DNA from: Williamsia phyllosphaerae
GTDB taxonomy: Bacteria > Actinomycetota > Actinomycetes > Mycobacteriales > Mycobacteriaceae
Direction: 5' to 3'
NCBI RefSeq assembly: GCF_014635305.1
Contig: NZ_BMCS01000001.1
Span: 1,302,001 to 1,366,000 of the forward strand
DNA: 64,000 nucleotides
This document shows, piece by piece, positions 7,124 to 15,863 of the stretch. Position numbers and translations under genes: made by a program. Every line of letters begins with the position of its first letter. Within the stretch, counting starts at the first letter, position 1. Below the pieces are notes generated by a model. It was given only the letters and a program-made list of their open reading frames with translations, did no database searches and was not told where the DNA came from.

Positions 7124-8377
7124 ATGACCACCAGTACCGACGAGATCAGCTCTCGTCCCGCCGCGGCCGCGCACCTGACGCGCGTCTGCTTCAAGTTGGG
7201 GCCACCCCGACTCATCGGCGCCGAACTCGAATGGTTCACCCGGCGCGTCGACCTGACCGACCCGTCACCACGCACCCGTGCGCTCACCGACGACTCCCCG
7301 CGGCCCGAGCTCACCGACCTCGCCGTCGCTCTCGGCCCGCACGCACCCCAATCGATCGACCCGGGCTCGCCCGCGACCCCGCTGCGCTCCGGAAGTGTTG
7401 TCTCCGTCGAGCCGGGCGGGCAGGTCGAGCTCTCCAGCAGCCCCGAGACGGATGTCGCGTCACTCCGCACGGCCCTGGCCTCCGATGAACAGCAGCTCCG
7501 AGCCCTGCTCGCCACCCGCGGTGTCGAGATGGTCGGCGGAGCCGCCGACGGTGTCCGCCCTCCGCACAGGTTGCTGACCACCGAGCGCTACCGCGCGATG
7601 GAGGAGTCCTTCGCCCGTCGCGGCCAGTTCGGTCGGCTGATGATGTGCAACACCGCCGCCGTCCAGGTCGCCTTCGACGCCGGCTCCGACGTCGAGAAGG
7701 CAGTTGCCCGCTGGACGCTGCTGCACACCATCGGGCCGGCCCTGATAGCGGCGTTCGCCAACTCGCCGGACCTGCACGGCGCAACCGACCAGCGCTGGGC
7801 GTCGCAACGCATGCGGGCCTGGCTCGAGATCGACCGCACCCGCATCCCACCACCGGCCCAGACCGTCGACGACTACACCGCCTGGGTTCTCGACATCCCG
7901 TTGCTGTGCATCCGCTGCGCCGACGGGACGCTGTGGTCGCCGCCCGCGGGCACCACCCTCGGCGACTGGATGGACGGGCGGCTCGACGAGCGGGTCGGAC
8001 GCCGTCCCACCGCCGACGACCTCGACTACCACGTCAGCACCGTCTTCCCGATGGTCCGACCCAAGGGTTACCTCGAGGTGCGCTACCTCGACGGCCAGCC
8101 CGACGGTCTGTGGGGCGTGCCGATAGCCGCGCTGGCCGCACTGATGTCCGGTGACTCCGTTGCCGAGGCGGCCACCGAGATCGCTGCACCGACCGCCGAC
8201 GCGTGGACGCGTGCGGCGCGGTGCGGACTCGACGACACCGAACTGCGCACGGCCGCGCACCGACTGCTGACCCTGGCCGCCGACGCGACCGACACCGCCG
8301 ACGAACGAGAGACCCTCGGGACCGCCGCCGCGCGCTGCGCCCGTGGAGTGATGCCAGGAGAGGAACCCACCTCATGA
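7124..8377 (+). CDS. egtA: glutamate-cysteine ligase EgtA, ergothioneine pathway
   Basis: 417 aa, GCS2-type. LIGAELEWFTRRVD near residue 30 is the ATP/glutamate-binding entry of this family. LSSSPETDV, TERYRAMEESF and RGQFGRLMMCNTAAVQV follow, as in EgtA of mycobacteria and Streptomyces. It forms gamma-glutamylcysteine, the sulfur donor for EgtB. A CGGAG site sits 5 nt before the ATG. The stop overlaps the egtB start as ATGA. Order and overlap with egtB, egtC and egtD make the assignment firm. Confidence 0.94.
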   Translation: MTTSTDEISSRPAAAAHLTRVCFKLGPPRLIGAELEWFTRRVDLTDPSPRTRALTDDSPRPELTDLAVALGPHAPQSIDPGSPATPLRSGSVVSVEPGGQVELSSSPETDVASLRTALASDEQQLRALLATRGVEMVGGAADGVRPPHRLLTTERYRAMEESFARRGQFGRLMMCNTAAVQVAFDAGSDVEKAVARWTLLHTIGPALIAAFANSPDLHGATDQRWASQRMRAWLEIDRTRIPPPAQTVDDYTAWVLDIPLLCIRCADGTLWSPPAGTTLGDWMDGRLDERVGRRPTADDLDYHVSTVFPMVRPKGYLEVRYLDGQPDGLWGVPIAALAALMSGDSVAEAATEIAAPTADAWTRAARCGLDDTELRTAAHRLLTLAADATDTADERETLGTAAARCARGVMPGEEPTS

Positions 8378-9687
8378 CCACGACCGACACCGGATCCGTC
8401 GAACGCAGGCGTCTCGCCGAGGTGCTGCGCCGGGCGCGCGAGCGTACCGCCGGCCTGACCGACGCCGTGTCCGATTCCGAACTGCGAGCACAACATTCCG
8501 AGCTGATGAGTCCGCTGGTGTGGGACCTCGCGCACATCGGCAACCAGGAGGAGCTGTGGCTCATCCGCGAGGTCGGTCGTCGGGCGCCGATCCGCGCGGA
8601 TCTCGACGACCTGTACGACGCGTTCCGCCACTCCCGGTCGTCGCGTCCGGGACTGCCGATCCTGGATCCGACCCAGGCCCGCGAATATACCGCCGCGGTG
8701 CGCGCACACGCCCTCGAGGTCCTCGACTCGACACCGCTGACCGGCGATAGGCTCGTCGACCGGGGATTCGCGTTCGCCATGATCGCCCAGCACGAGCAGC
8801 AGCACGACGAGACCATGTTGGCGACACATCAGCTCCGGGCGGGCTCGGCCGCGCTGACCGCTCCCAAGCCGCCGGCCGGCAACGCAGTCCCGGGTGACGA
8901 GATCGTCGTCCCCGCAGGCGAGTTCACCATGGGCACCGACACCGACCCGTGGGCACTGGACAACGAGAGCCCCGCGCACCGGGTCCACCTGCCGACCTAC
9001 GCGATCGACCGGTTCCCGGTGACCAACGGGCAGTACCTCGCGTTCATCGCCGACGGCGGGTATCAGCGGCGAGAGTTGTGGTCGGCGCGCGGGTGGGAAC
9101 ACCGCGTCACCGCCGACCTCACCGCACCCCAGTTCTGGGAGCGTGACAGCGACGGTTCGTGGTGGCGTCGCGCCTTCGGTGTCCGGAACCCGGTGCGCCC
9201 CAACCAGCCTGTCGTCCACGTCTGCTTTCACGAGGCGGAGGCCTTCGCCCGTTGGGCGGGCAAGCGTCTGCCCACCGAGACCGAATGGGAGAAGGCCGCC
9301 CGGTTCGACCCGGTGACCGGTCGTTCTGGTGGCCGGTACCCATGGGGCGAGGACGATCCCACCGCCACGCAAGCGAACCTCGGTCAGCGGCACCTCGAGC
9401 CCGCCGACATCGGTGCCTACCCCGACGGGGCGTCGGCACTGGGTGTGGAGCAGATGTTCGGTGACGTCTGGGAATGGACCTCCAGCGATTTCACCGCCTA
9501 CCCCGAGTTCGCGATGTTCCCCTACCCCGAGTACTCCGAGGTCTTCTTCGGCGGCGACTACAAGATGCTGCGCGGCGGTTCGTTCGGGACCGATCCGGTC
9601 GCGGTGCGGTCGACGTTCCGCAACTGGGATCACCCCATTCGTCGACAGATCTTCTCCGGCTTCCGGCTGGCTCGGGACGTCGACTGA
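8374..9687 (+). CDS. egtB: EgtB, iron-dependent hercynine oxygenase (sulfoxide synthase)
   Basis: 437 aa. The DinB-like N-terminal domain carries the three-His iron site: His54 in DLAHIGNQEE, and His140 and His144 in HEQQHDE. This matches the 3-His ligand set known for mycobacterial EgtB. The C-terminal formylglycine-generating-enzyme-like domain has MGTDTDPWALDNE, LPTETEWEKAARF, FGDVWEWTSSDF and MLRGGSF. It joins gamma-glutamylcysteine to hercynine with O2. The ATG at 8374 overlaps the egtA stop and is preferred over a longer in-frame extension that would lie inside egtA. Confidence 0.96.
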   Translation: MTTTDTGSVERRRLAEVLRRARERTAGLTDAVSDSELRAQHSELMSPLVWDLAHIGNQEELWLIREVGRRAPIRADLDDLYDAFRHSRSSRPGLPILDPTQAREYTAAVRAHALEVLDSTPLTGDRLVDRGFAFAMIAQHEQQHDETMLATHQLRAGSAALTAPKPPAGNAVPGDEIVVPAGEFTMGTDTDPWALDNESPAHRVHLPTYAIDRFPVTNGQYLAFIADGGYQRRELWSARGWEHRVTADLTAPQFWERDSDGSWWRRAFGVRNPVRPNQPVVHVCFHEAEAFARWAGKRLPTETEWEKAARFDPVTGRSGGRYPWGEDDPTATQANLGQRHLEPADIGAYPDGASALGVEQMFGDVWEWTSSDFTAYPEFAMFPYPEYSEVFFGGDYKMLRGGSFGTDPVAVRSTFRNWDHPIRRQIFSGFRLARDVD

Positions 9688-9691
9688 GAAG

Positions 9692-10444
9692 ATGTGTCGT
9701 CATCTGGGTTATCTCGGTCCCGCCGTCGGTGTCGGTGACATCCTCACCCGCGGTTCGCATTCGCTGGTCGTCCAGTCCTGGGCGCCCACCGACATGCGGT
9801 GCAGTGCGGTCGCCAACGCCGACGGTTTCGGTGTCGCGTGGTGGCCCGGCAGCGACGACGTCGCGGGCGGCAAGGACGCCACCTCCCATCGCAGCGTCGC
9901 CCCGATCTGGTCGGACCCGTCGGTGACCGACGTGCTCCCGCACATCCGGTCGCAGGCCGTGCTCGGTGCAATCCGATCGGCGACGACCGGCATGCCGATC
10001 ACCCACACCGCCTGCGCCCCCTTCGTCGACGGCGGGTGGGCCTTCAGTCACAACGGCGTCGTCGCCGACTGGCCGGCCTCGCTGGCGACGCCGGCCGAGG
10101 CCGTGCCGGTCACCGATCTGCTCCGACTGCCCGCCGCCACCGACTCGGCGGCACTGTGGCTCATCGTCAAACACCTTCTGCGCAGCCAGTCCCCGGCTGA
10201 GGTGTTACGCCGCGTCATCGCGGATCTCGACATCTCGGGCCCGGGCTCGCGATTGAACCTGATGCTCTGCGACGGCACCACGATCTGGGCCACCGCCGTG
10301 CATCACTCCCTGTCCACCCTCATCGGCGACGGCGAAGTACTCGTCGCGTCGGAACCTCTCGACGACGACCCCCGGTGGACCCCGGTTCCCGACAGGTCGA
10401 TCGTCACCGCCACCCGTTCGGTGCTGACGGTCGAGTCGTTGTGA
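9692..10444 (+). CDS. egtC: EgtC, Ntn-type gamma-glutamyl amidohydrolase
   Basis: 250 aa starting MCRHLGYLGP. Cys2, exposed after Met removal, is the nucleophile of class II glutamine amidotransferase-like hydrolases. PITHTACAPFVDGGWAFSHNGVV is the conserved glutamyl-binding part. It removes glutamate from the gamma-glutamyl hercynylcysteine sulfoxide. The ATG at 9692 lies 4 nt after the egtB stop. The longer in-frame extension upstream overlaps egtB and would bury the catalytic Cys, so it is rejected. Confidence 0.95.
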   Translation: MCRHLGYLGPAVGVGDILTRGSHSLVVQSWAPTDMRCSAVANADGFGVAWWPGSDDVAGGKDATSHRSVAPIWSDPSVTDVLPHIRSQAVLGAIRSATTGMPITHTACAPFVDGGWAFSHNGVVADWPASLATPAEAVPVTDLLRLPAATDSAALWLIVKHLLRSQSPAEVLRRVIADLDISGPGSRLNLMLCDGTTIWATAVHHSLSTLIGDGEVLVASEPLDDDPRWTPVPDRSIVTATRSVLTVESL

Positions 10445-10505
10445 CCCATCGACCCGACCCGCACAACGCTTTTCCGCACATTTCGACTTCTCATTGATCC
10501 CCTCC

Positions 10506-10511
10506 AGGAGG
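10506..10511 (+). promoter_or_regulatory. egtD ribosome binding site that fixes its start
   Basis: A perfect AGGAGG ends 6 nt before the GTG at 10518. It lies downstream of the alternative upstream start at 10494, so the GTG is the true start of egtD. Confidence 0.8.
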
Positions 10512-10517
10512 CACCAC

Positions 10518-11489
10518 GTGTCCACGCCGGCACTCGAGATCCACATCAGCCCCGACGACGTCGACCAGTCGCTCGTCGACGACGTCCGCGACGGACTGAC
10601 CGCGTCACCGAAGAATCTGCAGCCCAAGTGGTTCTACGACGAGCAGGGCAGCAAGTTGTTCGAGCAGATCACCGCGCTGCCGGAGTACTACCCGACCCGC
10701 ACCGAGAAGGCCGTCCTGGCCGCGCACGCCGACGACATCGTCGACACCACCGGGATGACGACCCTGGTCGAACTGGGGTCGGGCTCCTCGGAGAAGACGC
10801 GCCTGCTGCTCGACGCCGGGCTCAAGGGCGGCACCCTGCAGACCTATGTCCCGCAGGATGTCTCGGTGACCGCGCTGCAGGGTGCGGTCGAGGAGTTGGT
10901 GCAGGAGTATCCGGGCCTGGAGGTCGCGGGCATCGTCAGTGACTTCACCGACACCGGATCCTCGATCCCGGTCCGCCCCAACCGCACCGTCGCCTTCCTC
11001 GGTGGAACGCTGGGCAACCTCGTGCCCGAGCAGCGCGCGTCGTTCCTCGCCGACATCGCGGCCGCCCTCCGCCCCGACGAACACCTGCTCATCGGTGTCG
11101 GTCTGGTCATCGACCCCGCCGTGCTGGTTCCGGCCTACGACGACGCGCAGGGCGTGACCGCCGAGTTCAACCTCAACGTCCTGTCGGTTCTCAACGCCCG
11201 CCTCGGTGCAGATTTCGACCTCGACGGCTTCGAGCACGTCGCGATCTGGGACGCCGAGAACGAGTGGATCGAGATGCGGCTGCGGTCGCGCCGCGCCCAG
11301 GACGTCCGGATCGCGGACCTCGACCTCGACGTCTCGTTCGCCGAGGGCGAGGAGATGCGCACCGAGATCTCCGCGAAGTTCCATCGCACCGGCATCACCG
11401 ATGAGTTGGCGACCGCAGGCTTCGGCGTCGAGCAGATCTGGACCGACGCAGACGAGCGTTTCGCAGTGGTTCTCGGTCGCAAGCGCTGA
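10518..11489 (+). CDS. egtD: EgtD, histidine N-alpha-trimethyltransferase
   Basis: 323 aa from the GTG at 10518, the usual length of EgtD. LQPKWFYDEQGSKLFEQITA and LPEYYPTRTEKAVL are family signatures. The SAM loop is VELGSGSSEKTR. AFLGGTLGNL and LIGVGLVIDP follow. It makes hercynine from histidine with three SAM, the first step of ergothioneine synthesis. It is 73 nt after egtC and ends the cluster, followed by a long hairpin. No pyridoxal-phosphate lyase gene (egtE) follows, unlike in mycobacteria. Confidence 0.95.
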   Translation: MSTPALEIHISPDDVDQSLVDDVRDGLTASPKNLQPKWFYDEQGSKLFEQITALPEYYPTRTEKAVLAAHADDIVDTTGMTTLVELGSGSSEKTRLLLDAGLKGGTLQTYVPQDVSVTALQGAVEELVQEYPGLEVAGIVSDFTDTGSSIPVRPNRTVAFLGGTLGNLVPEQRASFLADIAAALRPDEHLLIGVGLVIDPAVLVPAYDDAQGVTAEFNLNVLSVLNARLGADFDLDGFEHVAIWDAENEWIEMRLRSRRAQDVRIADLDLDVSFAEGEEMRTEISAKFHRTGITDELATAGFGVEQIWTDADERFAVVLGRKR

Positions 11490-11497
11490 GGCCCGGC

Positions 11498-11540
11498 GGG
11501 GTGGGCATGCGGTCCAGTCGAAGTCCCGCATGCTCGCCCC
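11498..11540. terminator. hairpin terminator after egtABCD
   Basis: A 15-bp stem (11498-11512 with 11526-11540; core GCATGCGG/CCGCATGC, two G-T pairs) has a 13-nt loop. It lies between the convergent egtD and TetR genes, so it may stop both transcripts. Confidence 0.7.
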
Positions 11541-11572
11541 GAACGGTTTGACCAGAAAGATCGCCGGCGCGT

Positions 11573-12241
11573 TCAGTCGTCGGTGAACACCTGATTGTCG
11601 ACGACACGCTCGCCGATCATCCGTAGCAGCGCGTCGATCCGCTTCTGTACCGGCTCGGGTGTCACGTCGCCGGGCAGAACGCTCGCGAAGAACGCCGTTC
11701 CCGCCGCGATCAGGATCATCGCGAGCGCGTCGTTCGCCGCGTTCTCACGATCGGCGGGCTCGGCCGCGTCCGCGTACTGCGACGCCGCCGACCCCGCCAG
11801 GCTCTGCCACAGCGCCTCGCCAATCGCGGGGTCCGACTCGAAGGTGCTCAGGAGACCCGGGATGGCCGCGCGCAGGCCGGGGTCGGAGAACAGGGTGCGG
11901 CTCTGGTTGATGACCGCGTCGATCCAGCCGTCGGGCTTCTCGGTGGCGATGTCGTAGAACTCGAGCCGGTCCCGCAGGACCGCGGTCAGCACCAGTTCGG
12001 CCTTCGTCCCCCAGCGGCGGGAGATGGTGGCCCGTCCGACGCCGGTCCGAGCGGCGACCGCGCGCACGCTGAAGTCGTTCCAGCCCGTCTCGACCAGCAT
12101 TTCCCGGACCACAGGCAGCACTCGGGCGTCGATGGTGGCATCGCGTGGCCGCCCGCCACGCGCCTGTCCCGTCACCTCGGGCGCCGAATCGGTCGATTCG
12201 GACGACTCGGATCCTGACGAAGACATCTCAGGTGTAGCCAC
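11573..12241 (-). CDS. TetR-family regulator divergent from the CYP125-like P450
   Basis: 222 aa from the GTG at 12241, which has GGAAGGG upstream. An ATG at 12226 is the alternative. After a Ser/Glu-rich lead the helix-turn-helix reads FSVRAVAARTGVGRATISRRWGTKAEL (about 65-92), a typical TetR N-terminal domain. The rest is a helical ligand-binding domain. The divergent arrangement and the operator in between suggest that it represses both itself and the P450 gene until a substrate binds. The ligand is unknown; a sterol or lipid is plausible from the target. Confidence 0.88.
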   Translation of the reverse strand: MATPEMSSSGSESSESTDSAPEVTGQARGGRPRDATIDARVLPVVREMLVETGWNDFSVRAVAARTGVGRATISRRWGTKAELVLTAVLRDRLEFYDIATEKPDGWIDAVINQSRTLFSDPGLRAAIPGLLSTFESDPAIGEALWQSLAGSAASQYADAAEPADRENAANDALAMILIAAGTAFFASVLPGDVTPEPVQKRIDALLRMIGERVVDNQVFTDD

Positions 12242-12255
12242 TCCCACCCTTCCTG

Positions 12256-12292
12256 TACCAGTGGTATCGTATCCACTGGTATCGATACTGGT
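12256..12292. promoter_or_regulatory. composite operator between TetR gene and P450 gene
   Basis: A 7-bp inverted repeat CCAGTGG-N8-CCACTGG spans 12258-12279. A perfect palindrome GTATCGATAC follows at 12279-12288, and then a third ACTGGT half-site. Three related half-sites within about 37 bp suggest cooperative binding of the adjacent TetR protein. Confidence 0.7.
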
Positions 12293-12319
12293 TCGGCCAC
12301 ACAGCGATGGGAATACGCC

Positions 12320-13591
12320 ATGACCTCTGACAATCGTATGACGAGCGCAGCGCTCGATCCGGCTGCCTGCCCGTTCATGCACGACGGATTCGACTTCACG
12401 AGTCCGGATCTGTTGGTCAAGGGACTGCCGGTGGACGAGTTCGCGCAGCTCCGCAAGACCGCTCCGGTCTGGTGGAACGCGCAGAAGCCCGGCACCGGCG
12501 GAGGTTTCCACGACGGCGGCTACTGGGTCGTCACCAAGCACGAGCACATCCGCGAGATCTCCAAGAACGACGCGCAGTGGTCGACCAACGACAACGGCGT
12601 GATCATGCGGTTCGAGGACGACATGCCGCCGGAGGCTCTGGAGATCACCAAGGCGCTGCTGATCAACAATGATCCGCCGTCACACACCCGGCTGCGCAAG
12701 CTCGTGTCGCGCGCGTTCACCCCGCGTGCCGTGCAGGGTCTCGAGGAGAAGCTGGCCGACGCCGCGGAGACCATCGTCAAAGAAGCTGCCGCCACCGGTA
12801 AGGGCGACTTCGTCCACCAGGTCGCCGTCGAACTGCCGCTCCAGGCCATCGCCGATCTGCTCGGCGTGCCGCAGGAGGATCGACACAAGCTGTTCGAGTG
12901 GTCGAACTCGATGATGAACGCGGACGACCCGGAGTTCACCATCGACCCGACCACCGCGTCCGCCGAGGTACTCGGCTACGCCTATCAGATGGCCGAGTCG
13001 CGCAAGGCGTGCCCGGTCGACGACATCGTCTCGACGCTCGTCAACGCCGACATCGACGGCCAGTCCCTCGACGAGATCGAATTCGGCTACTTCTTCATCC
13101 TGCTCTCGGTCGCGGGCAACGAGACCACGCGAAACGCCATCTCGCACGGCATGAACGCGTTCCTCGACAACCCCGATCAGTGGGAGCTGTTCAAACGCGA
13201 GCGGCCGGCCACGACGGCCGACGAGATCGTCCGCTGGGCGACCCCGGTCAACTCGTTCCAGCGCACCGCCCGTGAAGATCTCGTCCTCGATGGCGTGGAG
13301 ATCAAGAAGGGGCAGCGGGTCGGGATGTTCTACGGCTCGGCGAACTACGACGAAGAGGTGTTCAAGGATCCGTTCACCTTCGACATCACCCGTGATCCCA
13401 ACCCGCACGTCGGCTTCGGCGGTCACGGAACCCACTACTGCATCGGCGCGAACCTGGCGCGCATGGAGATCAATCTGATCTTCAACGCCATCGCCGACCA
13501 CATGCCCGACATCCACAAGACCGCCGAGCCCGACCGCCTGCGGTCGGGATGGCTCAACGGCGTCAAGCGGCTTCCCGTCGAATACGACTGA
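12320..13591 (+). CDS. cytochrome P450, CYP125-like steroid C26/C27 hydroxylase
   Basis: 423 aa. It shows the CYP125 hallmarks FDFTSPDLLVKGLPVDEFAQ, TAPVWWNAQKPGTGGGFHDG, DPPSHTRLRKLVSRAFTPRA and ELPLQAIADLLGVPQEDRHK. The I-helix is AGNETTRN, the ExxR is EIVRWATPVNSFQRTA, and the haem loop GFGGHGTHYCIG holds the Cys374 ligand. It ends RLRSGWLNGVKRLPVEYD. In mycobacteria CYP125 oxidises the terminal methyl of cholesterol and cholestenone. The gene lies outside any cholesterol cluster here, so it may be a second, differently regulated copy acting on a related sterol or branched substrate. Redox partners are not adjacent. Confidence 0.93.
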   Translation: MTSDNRMTSAALDPAACPFMHDGFDFTSPDLLVKGLPVDEFAQLRKTAPVWWNAQKPGTGGGFHDGGYWVVTKHEHIREISKNDAQWSTNDNGVIMRFEDDMPPEALEITKALLINNDPPSHTRLRKLVSRAFTPRAVQGLEEKLADAAETIVKEAAATGKGDFVHQVAVELPLQAIADLLGVPQEDRHKLFEWSNSMMNADDPEFTIDPTTASAEVLGYAYQMAESRKACPVDDIVSTLVNADIDGQSLDEIEFGYFFILLSVAGNETTRNAISHGMNAFLDNPDQWELFKRERPATTADEIVRWATPVNSFQRTAREDLVLDGVEIKKGQRVGMFYGSANYDEEVFKDPFTFDITRDPNPHVGFGGHGTHYCIGANLARMEINLIFNAIADHMPDIHKTAEPDRLRSGWLNGVKRLPVEYD

Positions 13592-13674
13592 GCACAAACG
13601 TGTCTCGGCGATCCAGTCGAGAACGCACCGCCTGTCCCACTGATGTGATCGGCATCCACGAGAGGAGTTCTGTC

Positions 13675-13830
13675 ATGACCGTATTCGGATTGATCCTGAT
13701 AACGCTGGGCCTCATCGTGGGCGCGCAGTGGCTGTGGATCCTCGGCATCGTGATCGCCGGTATCGCGGCGCTCAGCGCGTTGCGCGGCGTGCACACCCGG
13801 ATCGTCCCGGGGCGCGCGCACTACATCTGA
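13675..13830 (+). CDS. small membrane protein, 51 aa
   Basis: ATG at 13675 follows GAGAGGAG by about 7 nt. The product MTVFGLILITLGLIVGAQWL... has one or two hydrophobic helices (about 3-18 and 20-37) and a short basic tail HTRIVPGRAHYI. The spaced ribosome site and the strongly hydrophobic composition support a real gene. I do not recognise a specific function. It lies 83 nt after the P450 gene and may be independent. Confidence 0.65.
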   Translation: MTVFGLILITLGLIVGAQWLWILGIVIAGIAALSALRGVHTRIVPGRAHYI

Positions 13831-13912
13831 CCCCTCGTCGACCCGGTCCACGGGCACAATGGTCGTCGTCCGGCACGTGACCGGACGACGACAGACGAGG
13901 AGCCGCCGTTCC

Positions 13913-14626
13913 ATGCGCGATGGAAGCCATCCACTGGACAACCCCGTACGTGAGTCGCTCCAGGGCCATCATCGCCACCTGATGCGGCGTCATGGCACGG
14001 CAATGACCTATGAGTCCGACGTCAGCACGTTCACCTGCGTCGAGGACGCCCCATCGTCAGACGATCCCCGGTGGGACGACTTGGCGACTCTGCTCGGGCC
14101 CGGTGGGCTCGCGGACATGTTCAGCAGCCCCGCTCAACCGCCGGCGGAGTGGGAACCGGTCTTCACCCTGCCCGGTCTGCAGTTCGTACACGAGGGCGAT
14201 GCGCCGACGGCGGCGGCTGCTCCCGCCGGCACCGAACTCGTCACGCTCTCCGCTGTCGACGTGCCGGACATGCTGGGTCTCGTCGCGACCACCCGCCCCG
14301 GACCCTTCTTCGCGCGCACCCACGAGATGGGTACCTACCTCGGACTGCGACGCGGCGGCGAGCTCGTCGCGATGGCCGGGGAACGACTCCGCCCGCCGGG
14401 GTGGACCGAGATCAGCGCGGTCTGCACCGCGCCGGCCGCACGCGGTCAGGGGTTGGCCGCGTACCTGATCAACGACCTCGTCGGCCGGATCGCAGCACGC
14501 GGTGAACGGTCGTTCCTCCATGCGGTGGAGGGGAATCGAAGTGCGCTCGAGTTGTACCGGCGACTCGGGTTCGAGACCCGCGCATCGGTCGTCTTCCGCG
14601 GATTTCGCGTCCCGACGGGGGCGTGA
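13913..14626 (+). CDS. GNAT-family N-acetyltransferase
   Basis: 237 aa from the ATG at 13913 (GAGGAG upstream). The N-terminal HPLDNPVRESLQGHHRHL and YESDVSTF segments are typical of a two-part GNAT group. The C-terminal half has the acetyl-CoA loop APAARGQGLAAYLINDLV and the closing helix NRSALELYRRLGFETRASVVFRGF. It transfers an acetyl group to an unknown amine. A longer in-frame extension upstream lacks a ribosome site. It stands alone before the calcium-loop gene. Confidence 0.87.
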   Translation: MRDGSHPLDNPVRESLQGHHRHLMRRHGTAMTYESDVSTFTCVEDAPSSDDPRWDDLATLLGPGGLADMFSSPAQPPAEWEPVFTLPGLQFVHEGDAPTAAAAPAGTELVTLSAVDVPDMLGLVATTRPGPFFARTHEMGTYLGLRRGGELVAMAGERLRPPGWTEISAVCTAPAARGQGLAAYLINDLVGRIAARGERSFLHAVEGNRSALELYRRLGFETRASVVFRGFRVPTGA

Positions 14627-14748
14627 CGCGGGTCGAACGACCGCGGGTTCGAGAAATTTTCCGGTCCTCGGGAACTTTCCGGGATGGTGTCTGCATCTGA
14701 TGCTGTGTCCGAGTCGATACCGACTCCCCAGCACCGAGGAGATATGCG

Positions 14749-15609
14749 ATGAGCACCAAGAAGATGGACACCAACCACGACGGCACCACCGATGTGGTCC
14801 TCACCGACGTCGACAACGACGGCACCGTCGACTACGGCGAGGCCGACACCAATCGTGACGGCATCGCCGATGTCCGCGCCTCGGACACCGACGGCGACGG
14901 ACGTATCGATGTCCTGGTGACCGACACCGATCACGACGGCCGCTACGACCGTCAGGTCGTCGACTCCGACAGCGACGGCCGCCCGGATTCGACCACCAGC
15001 GTCGACCTGCGTGCCAACGCCCTGTCCGGTTCCGAGCCCACCACCTCGACGTCGAGCAGCGACAACGACTCGACGAGCAGCAACACCGCGTCGGAGGGCT
15101 ACCGGTCCTCGGAGTCCTACAGCCGCTCGACGACCACCGAGTCCTCGACGACCTCCAGCCACGACTCGACCTACGGCTCCTCGGCCGATCGGTCCACCAC
15201 CTCGTCGCAGGGGCAGGACCAGGACGGTCGGTGGGAACTCGACACCAACCACGACGGCACCAACGACGTCGTGCTCACCGACACCGACAGCGACGGCGAG
15301 GCCGACACAGCCTCCTGGGACACCGACGGCGACGGACGCATCGACGTCGTGCAGGTCGACGCAGACGGCGACGGCACCTGGGACCACAAATACGTCGACA
15401 CCAACCACGACGGCCGCGCCGACATCGAGATCCGCGACACCGACGGCGACCACTACTACGACACCGCCCGCATCGACTCCGATCACGACGGCGACGTCGA
15501 CCACTCCACGACGAACTACACCGACCCCGCACCCCAGACCGAGGTCCACCTCGACTACCAGGCCAACGACCCCGGCCACGACACCGGATCCGACAGCTTC
15601 GCCTTCTGA
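14749..15609 (+). CDS. acidic calcium-loop repeat protein (thrombospondin type 3/dockerin-like)
   Basis: 286 aa made of two blocks of DxDxDGxxD-type loops (about residues 6-82 and 163-255; examples DTNHDGTTDVV, DTDGDGRIDVL, DSDHDGDVDH). A Ser/Thr-rich spacer of about 80 residues joins them. I count roughly fourteen loops. Each resembles the EF-hand-like calcium loop of thrombospondin type 3 and dockerin repeats. There is no signal peptide and no membrane segment, which is odd because most relatives are extracellular. The protein is very acidic. A calcium-buffering or scaffold role is inference. A perfect hairpin follows the gene. Confidence 0.8.
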   Translation: MSTKKMDTNHDGTTDVVLTDVDNDGTVDYGEADTNRDGIADVRASDTDGDGRIDVLVTDTDHDGRYDRQVVDSDSDGRPDSTTSVDLRANALSGSEPTTSTSSSDNDSTSSNTASEGYRSSESYSRSTTTESSTTSSHDSTYGSSADRSTTSSQGQDQDGRWELDTNHDGTNDVVLTDTDSDGEADTASWDTDGDGRIDVVQVDADGDGTWDHKYVDTNHDGRADIEIRDTDGDHYYDTARIDSDHDGDVDHSTTNYTDPAPQTEVHLDYQANDPGHDTGSDSFAF

Positions 15610-15645
15610 TCAACGAGGACGCGAACAGACCACCCGGCAACAGGA

Positions 15646-15674
15646 TTCGCCCGGCCCCGAGTGGGCCGGGCGAA
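15646..15674. terminator. strong hairpin terminator
   Basis: TTCGCCCGGCCC (15646-15657) pairs perfectly with GGGCCGGGCGAA (15663-15674) around a 5-nt loop. It lies 37 nt after the stop of the calcium-loop gene. Confidence 0.75.
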
Positions 15675-15850
15675 GCGGTCGGCTGATGCGAGGTCAACCG
15701 TGTTGTGTCGTTCACCCTGTGAAAAAACAACGTTCGGGCAGTCCACCGCTCGGGCGGGGCCGGCGCTCCTCAACGCGGATGAATTGGCGTGCTCGTGCAG
15801 AGCGGGCCGCATGTGCGGCTCATCAGGAACGGCGTCGTGTCAGATGTGGG

Positions 15851-15856
15851 TACACT
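15851..15856 (+). promoter_or_regulatory. -10 element for a probably leaderless transcript
   Basis: TACACT ends 7 nt before the ATG at 15864. This spacing puts the transcript start at or next to the A of the start codon, as in leaderless actinobacterial mRNAs. There is no ribosome site upstream. Confidence 0.5.
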
Positions 15857-15863
15857 GTCCCGC

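Noticed and set aside
14767..15513. Regularly repeated GAC-rich DNA that resembles a repeat array
   Set aside because: The periodicity follows codons of DxDxDG loops in an open frame. There are no identical direct repeats with unique spacers, so it is not CRISPR.
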